This document shows positions 22,594 through 31,857 of a stretch of DNA of 64,000 nucleotides, piece after piece. Below the pieces are notes generated by a model that saw only the letters and a list, made by a program, of their open reading frames with translations, had not been told where the DNA came from and did not search any database. Each line of letters starts with the position of its first letter. Within the stretch, counting starts at the first letter, position 1. Source of the DNA: RYN-122 sp963761655 (lineage in GTDB: Bacteria > Actinomycetota > Actinomycetes > Mycobacteriales > SCTD01); assembly GCA_963761655.1 (NCBI GenBank), contig CAVXHI010000002.1:1116001-1180000 (forward strand), in the 5' to 3' direction. The translations under genes and the position numbers were made by a program.

Positions 22594-23576
22594 CGGACCG
22601 GCCCGGTCGTGGCTCCCGGACGCGAGGCGGGTCGCGACTGCGGCACGCTGCCGACCGAGGCCGTCAGGGTCTGCTCCGGTCCGAGCGGTCGGATCCGCAG
22701 CTCGTCCAGGGGCACGCCCTGCGGCGCGACCTCGACGGCCCGCACCCCCTGCAGGGCCGGCAGCGCGGCGAGCACGCGGGCGGGGCCGCGCACGACCACC
22801 GAGAACAGGCAGGCACAGCCGGTGCGGTAGGCGGTGGCCTCCCGGCCGGCCAGCCGGGCCGACAGCTCGTAGAACTCCTTGAACCGGCGCTGCTCGTCGT
22901 TGGCCGGGTCGATGGTGCGGGCCAGCGCGAGGAACTCGGCCTGGTCGGTGGCCTTGCGGGTCGCCGTGGCCGCGTAGAGCTGCTCGAGGTCACCCACGAG
23001 GTCCTCGACGTCGGCCGACAGCACCTCGCTGGGGTCGCTGGAGGGCACCTTCAGGTAGGCCCGCTGCACCTCCAGGCCGGTGAGCAGGTCGAGGACGTCC
23101 TGCGGGCGGCGGTACTCCGACAGGCTGACGAGGGCCACCCGCAACGCCTCCGGCCGGGCCGCCGACGCCGCGGCCGCGCCCTCGGCGGCGAGCGCGACGT
23201 AGTCGGGCACCGACGCGCCCGGGTCGGGGCCGAGGACCCTGGACTGCTGCTGCCCGGCGCCGGCGTCGGGCCGGCGGTCGTCGCCGCTTCGCGCCAGCGC
23301 GACGCCGGACCCGGCCAGGAACACCGCCGCGATGACGACGAACCCGATCGCCGGCACCTCGCGGACCAGCGCGAGCGGTCCCCGGGCGTAGCGGTCGTCC
23401 AGCCGCTGCAGCCTCCCCGCCCTCCCGGCCGGGAGGGCCTGCGGCGGCGCAGGCACCAGGCGCCGGGCTCCCGAGGCCATCGAGGCCCGACGCGCCCGGG
23501 CCGCCTCGACCACCGAGCGCAGCCGCACGGCCAGGCGGGGGACGATCCGGTCGTCCAGGTCGCGCAGCCCGCTCAC
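22590..23576 (-). CDS. Single-pass membrane protein with large extracytoplasmic domain
   Basis: 328 residues from GTG 23576, overlapping the rluD stop. A basic, Arg-rich N-terminus of about 75 residues (SGLRDLDDRIVPRLAVRLRS and on) leads to one helix (VPAIGFVVIAAVFLAGSGVA). Residues 110-320 form a soluble helical domain with many charged residues (ADVEDLVGDLEQLYAATATR, then KATDQAEFLALARTIDPAND). A conserved-looking CACLFSVVVRG lies in it. Topology is N-in/C-out. Not a family I can name, though proteins of this design recur next to rluD in actinobacteria. Confidence 0.7.
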   Translation of the reverse strand: MSGLRDLDDRIVPRLAVRLRSVVEAARARRASMASGARRLVPAPPQALPAGRAGRLQRLDDRYARGPLALVREVPAIGFVVIAAVFLAGSGVALARSGDDRRPDAGAGQQQSRVLGPDPGASVPDYVALAAEGAAAASAARPEALRVALVSLSEYRRPQDVLDLLTGLEVQRAYLKVPSSDPSEVLSADVEDLVGDLEQLYAATATRKATDQAEFLALARTIDPANDEQRRFKEFYELSARLAGREATAYRTGCACLFSVVVRGPARVLAALPALQGVRAVEVAPQGVPLDELRIRPLGPEQTLTASVGSVPQSRPASRPGATTGPVR

Positions 23577-24502
23577 GACGCGCCGGCCACCTTGTCCAGT
23601 GCCGCCTGCAGGTCCGCGGCGTAGGGGCTCTCGAAGGCGACCCATCGCCCGTCGGCGGGGTGGTGGAACCCGAGCCGGACGGCGTGCAACCACTGCCGGG
23701 ACAACCCGAGCCGCTTGCTGAGGGTCGGGTCGGCCCCGTAGGTGACGTCGCCGACGCACGGGTGGTTCACCGCCGCCATGTGCACCCGGATCTGGTGCGT
23801 CCGCCCGGTCTCGAGGTGGATGTCGAGCAGCGTCGCGTGCCGGAACGCCTCGACCGTCTCGTAGTGGGTGACGCTGTCGCGCCCGCCCTGCACCACGGCG
23901 TACTTGTACGACGACGTCGGGTGACGGTCGATCGGGGCGTCGATGGTGCCGGTCATGGGATCGGGGTGGCCCTGGACCAGCGCCCGGTAGCGCTTGTCGA
24001 CCGTGCGGTGCCGGAAGGCGTCCTTGAGGTGGGTGTAGGCGTGCTCGCTCTTGGCCACGACCATGACGCCGCTGGTGCCGACGTCGAGCCGGTGGACGAC
24101 GCCCTGGCGCTCCTCCGCGCCGCTGGTACTGACGCGGTGGCCCGCCGCCACCAGCCCCCCGATGACGGTGGGGCCCTCCCAGCCGGGGCTCGGGTGCGCC
24201 GCCACCCCCACCGGCTTGTCGACGACGATCACGTCGTCGTCCTCGTAGAGCACGTTCAGGCCGTCGACGACCGTGGGGACAGGCCCGGGGGTGACGTCGG
24301 GGCTGGGCAGGTCGACGTCGAGGGTGGCGCCGGCGGCGATGCGGTCGCCCTTGCCCTTGCGCCGACCGTCGACCTGGGCTCCCCCGCCGTCGATGATGAC
24401 GGCGGCGGCGCTCCGGGACAGCCCGAACAGGCGGCTGATGGCGGCATCGAGGCGCAGCCCGTCCAGGCCCTCGGGAACGGGCAGGCTGCGGCGGGAGGTC
24501 AC
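23573..24502 (-). CDS. rluD: RluA/RluD-family 23S rRNA pseudouridine synthase
   Basis: 309 residues, intact. An N-terminal S4 domain (LDAAISRLFGLSRSAAAVII) precedes the catalytic domain, with the active-site Asp in VVHRLDVGTSGVMVVAKS (HRLD motif). The family hallmark LETGRTHQIRVHMA is present. RluD makes pseudouridines in helix 69 of 23S rRNA; the exact site here is assigned by family only. GTG 24502 overlaps the lspA stop, the usual actinobacterial lspA-rluD pairing. Confidence 0.95.
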   Translation of the reverse strand: MTSRRSLPVPEGLDGLRLDAAISRLFGLSRSAAAVIIDGGGAQVDGRRKGKGDRIAAGATLDVDLPSPDVTPGPVPTVVDGLNVLYEDDDVIVVDKPVGVAAHPSPGWEGPTVIGGLVAAGHRVSTSGAEERQGVVHRLDVGTSGVMVVAKSEHAYTHLKDAFRHRTVDKRYRALVQGHPDPMTGTIDAPIDRHPTSSYKYAVVQGGRDSVTHYETVEAFRHATLLDIHLETGRTHQIRVHMAAVNHPCVGDVTYGADPTLSKRLGLSRQWLHAVRLGFHHPADGRWVAFESPYAADLQAALDKVAGAS

Positions 24503-25101
24503 GCCTCCAGTGTGCCCTTCCCGGCGCGCGTCCCGTCGAGCTCGCGCCCACGCAGGCTGAGCAGCACCGCGAGGATCCCGCCGCAGACGATCGCGCTGTC
24601 GGCGACGTTGAACACCGGCCAGACCTTGAAGTCGAGGAAGTCGACCACCTCGCCCCGGCCGATGCCGGGCGCGCGGAACAACCGGTCCACCAGGTTGCCG
24701 GAGGCCCCGCCCAGCAGGAGACCGAGGCTCAGGGCCCACGGGACCGACCGCAGCCGCTTCGCCGTCCGCAGGATCACGACGACCACCGCCACCGCGACCG
24801 CGGTGAAGACCAGCGTGGCTCCCTCGGCGAAGGAGAACGCGGCGCCGGGGTTGCGGGAGACCGCGAGGCGCAGCAGGCCCAGGTCGACGACGCGTCGCCC
24901 CTCGAGCTCGGCGACGACGTAGGCCTTCGTCGCCAGGTCGAGCGCGAGGACACCCGTGGCCACCGCGGCGAGGGTGCCGACGCGCCGCGGCCGGGCGTCC
25001 TGCCCGCCCGACGGCCCCTCGACCGCTCGTCCGGCTGGGCGTCGGCTCGGCGGGCCGTCCGGCGTCAGCGGCGCTCCTCGCGCTGCTTGCACGCCACGCA
25101 C
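24499..25101 (-). CDS. lspA: Lipoprotein signal peptidase (signal peptidase II)
   Basis: Membrane aspartyl protease that cuts prolipoproteins at the lipobox Cys, so it would process lipoproteins such as the one at 12422. Four membrane helices. The two catalytic aspartates are in GGASGNLVDRLFR and WPVFNVADSAIVCGG. SRNPGAAFSFAEG is also typical. The start is uncertain: ATG 25101 or GTG 25092 lie inside the dksA-like gene. A CTG at 25068 overlapping its TGA, with gagga just upstream, would give 189 residues. Confidence 0.93.
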   Translation of the reverse strand: MRGVQAARGAPLTPDGPPSRRPAGRAVEGPSGGQDARPRRVGTLAAVATGVLALDLATKAYVVAELEGRRVVDLGLLRLAVSRNPGAAFSFAEGATLVFTAVAVAVVVVILRTAKRLRSVPWALSLGLLLGGASGNLVDRLFRAPGIGRGEVVDFLDFKVWPVFNVADSAIVCGGILAVLLSLRGRELDGTRAGKGTLEA

Positions 25102-26280
25102 AGGGTGGCCCGGGGGGCGGCCTGCAGGCGGGGCTTGGGGATGGCGTTGCCGCAGCTCTCGCAGCGGCCGTAGGTGCCGTCGTCGATGCGGGCCAGGGCG
25201 CGCTGCACCTGCAGCAGGAGGTCGCGGCTGTTGTTGGCGAGCGACATCTCGTGCTCGCGCTCGAAGGTCTTGCTGCCGGCGTCGGCCTCGTCGCCCGGGC
25301 CCTCCCCGACGGCGTCGCGCTGCACGGCGGCGGCCTGCACCTCGGCGTCGTCGATCTCCCCGCGCAGCTCACGGGCCTGACCCTCGAGCTCCACCCGCAC
25401 CTCGGCGAGCTCGCTGTCGGTCCAGGCGTCGGCCGGGTCGAGCGGGGCGAGCACCTTGGGGGCCGCCTTCCTGGCGGGGGCCTTGGCGGCGGGGGTCTTG
25501 ACCGGGGCCTTCGCAGCGGGGGTCTCGTCCGGAGCCTTCGCGGCGGGGGCCTTGGCAGCGGGGGCCTTGACCGGAGCCTTGTCGGCCGGAGCCTTCGGTG
25601 GCGGGGGCCTTCGGCGGCGGGGGCCTTGGTGGCGGGGGCCTTGACCGGCGGCCTTGGTCGCGGGGGCCTTGGCGGCGCGGGGCCTTGGTGGCGGGGCCAG
25701 CCTCGGCGGCGGGAGCCGCCTTCTTCGCTGCCGGCACCTTGGTGGCCGGAGCCGCCTTCGTGGCGGCAACCTTCGTGGCGGGACGGGGGCTCGGCGTCGT
25801 CGGTGCGGTCTCGGCCGCTGCCTTCGCCGCCGGGGCCCGCTTGGCCGCAGGTGCCTTGGCCGGTACCGCCCGCTGGTCCGCGGGGGCGGTCGCGGGCTTC
25901 GTCGTCACGGGCGCCTTCTTCGCGACCGGCGCCTTCGTCGCTGCGGGGACCTTCGCTGCCGGCGCCTTGGTCGCCTGCCGGGCGCCGCCTTGTCGCCGCC
26001 GGCGCCTTCTTCGCGGCCGCTGCCGGCTGCCTTCGCGGCCGGCGCCTTCTTCGCCGCCGGCGCCTTCTTCGCCGCCGGTGCCTTCTTCGCCGGCCGGTGC
26101 CTTCTTCGCTGCCGCTGCCGTCGTGGCCGCTCCGGACCGCGCAGCCTCGGGCGGCGCGCTCGGGGGCGCGGCCTCCGGGGTCGGTGCGGTGTCGTCCGCG
26201 GACGTTGCCGCCGCGTCGCCGCCGCGCCGGCCCAGCAGGCCGCGCAGCCGTCCGGTGATGCCGGTGCCTCCCGCGGCCAT
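25065..26280 (-). CDS. DksA/TraR zinc-finger protein with long Ala/Lys/Pro tail (frameshifted)
   Basis: About 405 codons. The last 125 residues are a standard DksA/TraR module: a coiled-coil (DSELAEVRVELEGQARELRG), the FEREHEMSLANNSRD segment and a C4 zinc finger CESCGNAIPKPRLQAAPRA with CVACKQ at the end. Such proteins bind the RNA polymerase secondary channel. The first 270 residues begin AAGGTGITGRLRGLLGRRGG and continue as KAPAAK-type repeats, very basic and histone-H1-like. Several indels fall in this repetitive part (25600-26100), so the true repeat number is unsure. Starts at ATG 26280. Confidence 0.85.
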
Positions 26281-26410
26281 GCGCGCCCCCTCACGCCCGC
26301 GGCCACCATGATCACAAGACGCGGCGAGGATACGGGTTGCCGGACGCAACCGCGTGCGGAAAGCGCCGCGGACGCCCGGGCGGCTGCGCGGCGTCGGGCT
26401 AGGCTGGCCC
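26281..26410. promoter_or_regulatory. Divergent promoter region, dksA-like gene and ileS leader
   Basis: No gene fits here. On the minus strand an aggata (26327-26332), read as TATCCT, could be the -10 of the dksA-like gene. On the plus strand taggct near 26399-26404 fits a -10 for the ileS leader and would start transcription near 26411. Confidence 0.4.
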
Positions 26411-26639
26411 GGTCGCAGGACGAGGACCAGTAGCGCCGCACGCAGCCACGAGCGACCCGGGGACGGTGCGAGCCCGGGGGCGAGCCCGACCGTGAACATC
26501 AGCCTCGTGCACCTCCCGCGGCGCGCACGGCAAGAGCGGGCCGCCGGTCAGCGGCGGCAAGGAGGGTGGTACCGCGGGGCACGCCCAGCACCAGGGGCGG
26601 CCTCGTCCCTCCGTCGAGCACCACCGACGGAGGAGCCCC
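26411..26639 (+). promoter_or_regulatory. T-box riboswitch of ileS (translational type)
   Basis: The leader contains the conserved T-box sequence agggtggtaccgcgg (26563-26577), whose TGGT bulge (26567-26570) can pair with the ACCA end of uncharged tRNA. An isoleucine ATC triplet at 26498-26500 (gaacatcagc) is the likely specifier in a short Stem I. Downstream cccT (26607-26610) can pair with aggg of the T-box to form the antisequestrator. There is no terminator run of T; instead the Shine-Dalgarno is masked. This fits the actinobacterial ileS T-box class, which controls translation. Confidence 0.85.
26608..26633 (+). promoter_or_regulatory. Shine-Dalgarno sequestrator hairpin
   Basis: Perfect 9-bp stem: cctccgtcg (26608-26616) pairs with cgacggagg (26625-26633) around an 8-base loop. 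The 3' arm contains the ileS ribosome site ggagga, five bases before GTG 26640. Pairing of the 5' arm with the T-box would free the site. Confidence 0.8.
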
Positions 26640-29600
26640 GTGAAGCAGCTGCCCGCCCAGGTCGACCTGCCCGCGCTCGAGCGCGGCGTGCTCGACGCGC
26701 TGGGAGCGCGACCGCGTCTTCGCCCGCAGCCTGGAGCAGACCGCGGACGGCGAGCCGTGGGTCTTCTACGAGGGCCCGCCGACCGCCAACGGCAAGCCCG
26801 GCACGCACCACGTCGAGGCCCGCGTGTTCAAGGACCTGTTCCCCCGCTTCAAGACCATGCAGGGCCGCCACGTCGCGCGGCGCGCCGGCTGGGACTGCCA
26901 CGGCCTGCCGGTCGAGCTCGCGGTCGAGAAGGAGCTCGGCTTCTCCGGCAAGCAGGACATCGAGGCCTACGGCGTCGCGGAGTTCAACGCCAAGTGCCGC
27001 GAGAGCGTGCTGCGGCACGTCGACGAGTTCGAGCGCATGACCACGCGGATGGGCTACTGGGTCGACATGGACGCGGCCTACCGCACCATGGACCCCGCCT
27101 ACGTGCGAGTCGGTCTGGTGGTCGCTCAAGCAGGTCGCCGACAAGGGCCTGCTCGTCGAGGACCACCGCGTCGCGCCGTACTGCCCGCGCTGCGGCACCG
27201 GCCTGTCCGACCACGAGGTGGCCCAGGGCTACCAGACGGTCACCGACCCGAGCGTCTACGTCCGCTTCCCCGTGACCGCGGTCCGCTGCAGCAGCTCGGG
27301 GCCGCGCTGCTGGTCTGGACGACGACGCCGTGGACGCTGGTCAGCAACACCGCCGTCGCCGTCAACCCGGACGTCACCTACGTCGCCGCCCGCCGCGGCG
27401 ACGAGGTCCTCGTGGTCGCCGAGCCGCTGCTGGCGCGTGCTCGGCGACGACGACGTCGAGGTGCTCGAGCGCTTCCCCGGCACCGCCCTGGAGCACACCA
27501 CCTACGCCCGGCCCTTCGACCTGGCTCGGACATCGCGGACGCGCACTACGTCGCGCTCGGCCGACTACGTCACCACCGACAGCGGCACCGGGCTGGTGCA
27601 CCAGTCCCCCGCCTTCGGCGCCGACGACATGCAGGTCGCCCGCCGCTACGGCCTGCCCGTCGTCAACCCGGTGCGCCCCGACGGCACCTTCGAGGCGGAC
27701 CTGCCGCTGGTCGGCGGGCTGTTCTTCAAGGCCGCCGACCGCGCCGCTCGCCGACGACCTGTCCGCGCGCGGGCTGCTGTTCCGCGAGACGCCCTACGAG
27801 CACAGCTACCCGCACTGCTGGCGCTGCGACACCGCGCTGCTCTACTACGCGCTGCCCGTCCTGGTACATCCGCACGACCGCCATCAAGGACCGGCTGGTC
27901 GAGGAGAACGAGCGGACCGACCTGGTACCCGGCGACCATCCAGCACGGCCGCTACGGCGACTGGCTGGACAACAACATCGACTGGGCGCTCTCGCGCAAC
28001 CGCTACTGGGGCACGCCCCTGCCGGTCTGGCGCTGCACCGCGGACCGCGCCCACTGGCAGGTCTTCGGCTCGCTCGCCGAGCTCGGCCAGGCGGCCGGGC
28101 GCGACGCTGTCCGACCTCGACCCGCACCGGCCGTTCGTCGACGACGTCGTCGTGCCGTGCGTGCAGCGCGTGCGGGGCGACCGGGGCGCCGAGCCGGGTG
28201 CCCGAGGTCATCGACGGCTGGTACGACTCGGGGGCGATGCCGTTCGCCCAGGTCGGCTACCCGCACAGCGGCGTCGAGCCGGCCTACCCGGCGCAGTTCA
28301 TCGCCGAGGCGATCGACCAGACCCGCGGCTGGTTCTACACGCTGATGACCGTCGGCACGCTGGTGTTCGACCGCAGCTCCTACGAGACGGTGCTGTGCCT
28401 CGGGCCACATCCTCGACGGCGACGGCCGCAAGATGAGCAAGCACCTGGGCAACGTTCTGGACCCGTTCGAGCTGTTCGAGCGGCACGGGGCCGACGCCCT
28501 GCGCTGGTACATGCTCTGCGGCGGCAGCCCCTGGAGCTCGCGCCGGGTCGGCCACAAGCAGGTCGAGGAGGTCGTCCGGACGGTCCTGCTGACCTACTGG
28601 AACACCGCCAGCTTCCTCACCCTCTACGCCGGCGCCAACGGCTGGGAGCCCGGCCGGTCGCGCACGCGCACGGCGAGCGCACGCTGCTCGACCGCTGGGC
28701 GCTGTCGGAGACCCACGCGACCGTGCTCGAGGTGACCGACGGCGCTGGAGGACTTCGACTCGCTGCGGGCCGGGCCGGCGGCTCGCCCAGCTGCGTCGAC
28801 GACCTGTCGAACTGGTACGTGCGGTCCAGCCGCCGCCGCTTCTGGGACGGCGACCCGGCCGCGCTCGGCACCCTGCACGAGTGCCTGTGCTCGCTGACGC
28901 CTGCTGATGGCGCCGTTCGTGCCCGTTCGTGACCGACGAGGTCTGTGGCAGCGACGCCTGGTCGCCGGCGCCCGCGAGCACCGACAGCTGCCCGACTCGG
29001 TGCACCTGCGCGCTGGCCCGAGGCCGACGCCGCGCTGGTCGACGACGGAGCTGGGCGCGCAGGTCGCGCAGGTGCGACGGCTGGTCGACCTCGGGCGGCA
29101 GGCCCGGGCCGAGTCCAGGACCAAGACCCGCCAGCCGCTGGGGCGCGCCCTGGTGTCGGCTCCGGGCTGGCAGTCGCTGCCCGCAGGAGCCTGCGGGACC
29201 TGGTGGCCGCCGAGCTCAACGTGGTCAGCCTCGGAGCCGCTGGCCGGCGACCTGGTCGACACCAGCGTCAAGGGCAACTTCCGCGCGCTCGGCAAGCGCT
29301 TCGGCAAGCGGACCGCGACGGTGGCCGCCGCGATCGCCGCCGCCGACGCGGCCGCGCTGGCTGCCGCGCTCCGCGAGGGCCCGGCGACCGTCGCGGTCGA
29401 CGGGGAGCACGTCGAGGTGACGGCCGACGAGGTCCTGGTCACCGAGACGCCGCGCACCGGCTGGGCGGTCGCCACGCGGGCAGGGGAGACGGTCGCCCTC
29501 GACCTGGAGATCACGCCGGAGCTGCGCCGCGCCGGCCTGGTGCGCGACGCCGTCCGGCTGGTGCAGGAGGGGCGCAAGGCCAGCGGGCTGGACGTCAGCG

Positions 29601-29787
29601 ACCGGATCGAGCTGTGGTGGTCGGCCGACGGCGAGCTGGCCGAGGCGCTGCGCGAGGGCGGCGGCCCGGCTGGCCGAGGAGGTGCTGGCGGTCGTCGGTG
29701 ACCGAGGGCGCGCCCACGGCCGACCTCGCGCCGCACGAGGACGACGACCTCGGCCTGACGTTCTGGCTGCGCGTCGCCGGCGGCTGA
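26640..29787 (+). CDS. ileS: Isoleucyl-tRNA synthetase (many frameshifts)
   Basis: Charges tRNA-Ile. Repaired length is about 1045 residues, full size for the actinobacterial, eukaryote-like (type 2) form. GTG 26640 gives KQLPAQVDLPALERGVLDAW. The signature region is FYEGPPTANGKPGTHHVEAR (HIGH equivalent) and FKDLFPRFKTMQG. Then RAGWDCHGLPVELAVEKELG, the editing domain (WTTTPWTLVSNTAVAVNPDV) and KMSKHLGNVLDPFELFERHG. The C-terminus is LGLTFWLRVAGG. At least fifteen single-base indels break the frame (for example near 26703, 27110, 27290, 27436, 27525 and 27745). Type 2 enzymes are often less sensitive to mupirocin, a family-level statement only. Confidence 0.95.
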
Positions 29788-29835
29788 GCGCCTGCCGGCG
29801 GCAGCGCCGTCACCCGGCTGGCGCGCAAGACACGG

Positions 29836-30461
29836 GTGGCGCGGCGGCCGATGCTCCTGGTGACCACCGCCGCACTGCTCCGGGCGGAGCAGCGGGCCGG
29901 CACCGCTCCAGGAGGCCGCGTGTCCCTCGTCCTGCGCTGCACCTGTCCGGCCTGCTCGCCGAGGCCGCCCCGGCCACGCCCCGCGCAGCGCTCGTTCCGC
30001 TGCGCGCCCGCCCCGACGCGCGACCGTACGGCTGCGACCCCGCCGTCGCCGTCGCCCAGCAGGTCCGACCGGCGCTGGTGCTGCGGGAGCACCAGGGCCG
30101 CGCGCTGCTCGGCGCGGCTGCGGCGCAGGACGTCGGTCGCGGGGGCTGCTTCGCCGCCGGTCCGGCCGGGGTCCAGGTGTGGAGCGCGACCCTTCGACGG
30201 GCCCGGCGGGACGCACGGCAGCGCGGAGCACCTCGGATCGGTCGACTGGAGCTACGACACCCCGGTCCGCCACTACGTGACCGTCTACCGGGTCCTGGTG
30301 ACCGTGGACGGCGCCCGGGCGGGCTGTCCGCCGCAGACGTGCTGGCACGGGTCCTGCACCTGGCCGGCATCGAGGAGACCGGGGCGGCCGACCAGGCGCT
30401 GTCGGTGCCCCTGCCGCGCGACCCGTTCCGGGCCGAGCACGGGCGACGCCGGACCGACTGA
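29836..30461 (+). CDS. Hypothetical protein (frameshifted)
   Basis: A gene of about 205 residues split by several indels. Readable pieces in order: MARRPMLLVTTAALLRAEQR, then HLSGLLAEAAPATPRAALVP, VAVAQQVRPALVLREHQGRA, GGTHGSAEHLGSVDWSYDTP, VRHYVTVYRVLVTVDGARAG and LSAADVLARVLHLAGIEETG. It ends FRAEHGRRRTD at 30461. The His-rich, HYVTVYR-containing middle suggests a compact enzyme-like domain, but I do not recognise a family. Same strand as ileS, about 50 bp downstream; a hairpin terminator follows. Confidence 0.55.
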
Positions 30462-30503
30462 CCCGGCCGGCGACCACGACGCCACAGCCCCCAGGGACGG
30501 CGA

Positions 30504-30532
30504 AAGCCCCGACTCCCGCGGAGTCGGGGCTT
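30504..30532. terminator. Bidirectional hairpin terminator
   Basis: A 13-bp perfect stem (aagccccgactcc with ggagtcggggctt) around a 3-base loop, between the convergent hypothetical gene and the Cys-motif gene. No T-run follows, as is common for actinobacterial terminators; it can work in both directions. Confidence 0.85.
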
Positions 30533-30543
30533 GCGGCAGCGGG

Positions 30544-31759
30544 CTAGGGCTTACAGACCCCACACGCGTCGAAGCCCTGCTTCGTGGCCTGCGCACGGCT
30601 GACCTGGAGCGCGTCCTCGACACCCCGCACGTAGCGGCAGTCGGGCCGGTGGAAGCGCCCGCGGTCGGGGATGACGACAACGGTGCCCTTCTTGGCTGCG
30701 GGGGCGGTCGCCGACGGGTCGGCCGCCGTGACCTCGGACGGCGCCGCGACCTTGGCGGGAGCGGTCTTGGCGGGTGCGGTCTTGGCGGGTGCGGTCTTGG
30801 CGGGTGCGGTCTTGGGGGCAGCAGCCTTTGCCGTCTTGGCCTGCTTCGCGGCGGGAGCGGTCTTTGCGGGGGTGCCGGTGCTCTCCGAGCCCGGTGCCGC
30901 CTCAGGCGCCGTCGCCGGAATCGGGCGACCGGGCGCCTTGGCCGCGGCGGGGACGCTGCGGGCGGCCGTGCTGCGCACCGGGGGCGCCGACAGGGGCGGA
31001 GGGGTGGACGCGGTGCGGGCGGCCGGCGCCTTCGCGGCCTTGGCCGGGGTCTTGACGGCCTTCGTCGCAGCCCTGGCGGGGGCCTTGGACGCCTTGGCCG
31101 GCGGGGTCGTTCCGTCTGCGGCAGGCACGGACTCCTGGGCCGAGGTGCCGGCGACCGGGGTCTTGGACATGTCGACGGCGGCGAGCGTCCGGGTCGGCGC
31201 GGACAGGTCGCCCGCCTGCCCGGCGGCGACGTCGCCGTCCTCGGACCGCTCGGCCTCGTCGAGCTCGGCAGCGTCGACCAGCTCGACGTCGCCGCCCTCG
31301 AGCTCGGCGGCCAGGGCCTCGTCGGGCTTGCAGACGCCGCACGGGGTGAACCCCTCGTCCTGGGCGTCGAACACGTCGAGCTCCTCGACGTCCTTGCCGT
31401 TGAGGTAGCGGCAGCCGTCCACGTGGTAACGGGGGCGTCCGGCGACGACGAGGACGAGCCCACCGGCCAGCAGCTCGTCGGCGACGTCGTCGTCCTCGAC
31501 GGGCGGGTCGACGTCGGCTCCGGCCGGCGGGACGCTGCGGGACGTCGACGGGTGCTCCCGCCGGGCGCGAGGGGTCGGCCTCCGACGCGGTGGCCGGGAC
31601 CTGCTCACCGCGGCGCTGCAGGATCCCGATGATCAGGAAGACGAACGCCGACAGGCTCACAGCGATGGAGGAGTAGACGAACGTCAGGCCCTCCGTGGTG
31701 AGTCCGAGGACGAGCAGCACGAGGGCGACGAGGACGAGTGCCCCGCTGATCACGATCAC
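30544..31759 (-). CDS. Two-TM protein with duplicated Cys motif and KTAPA repeats (one frameshift)
   Basis: About 404 residues. GTG 31759 (gaggaa upstream) starts two membrane helices (VISGALVLVALVLLVLGLTT and VYSSIAVSLSAFVFLIIGIL). After an extra base near 31563, a cytoplasmic part holds the first module, PRYHVDGCRYLNGKDVEELD ... GFTPCGVCKP. Then comes a long Ala/Lys/Pro/Thr linker with KTAPA repeats. A second module at the very end follows: RFHRPDCRYVRG ... GFDACGVCKP. Each module has an H-x-x-x-C plus C-x-x-C pattern, reminiscent of Ada-type zinc-binding modules. Function unknown; it closes the division cluster. Confidence 0.75.
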
Positions 31760-31857
31760 GAAGGGAGTTCCTCACCGAGGGATTGGGGACGACGGGGCAT
31801 CGTAGCGGCGGGCCGGTGCCGACCGGCGCGTTGCGGGTCGGTCCGGCTGCGTGAGGG

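Noticed and set aside
25600..26270. Plus-strand Gly/Ala/Leu-rich ORFs opposite the dksA-like gene
   Set aside because: They are the antisense of KAPAAK repeats and have no start signal; the minus-strand frame leads into a real zinc-finger domain.
26640..29787. Programmed frameshifting in ileS
   Set aside because: There are far too many breaks, no slippery sequence or stimulatory structure recurs at them, and the same kind of break affects unrelated genes.
29836..30461. Calling this a transposase or phage remnant
   Set aside because: No inverted repeats, target duplications or DDE-type motifs are visible; the pieces read as one frameshifted soluble protein.
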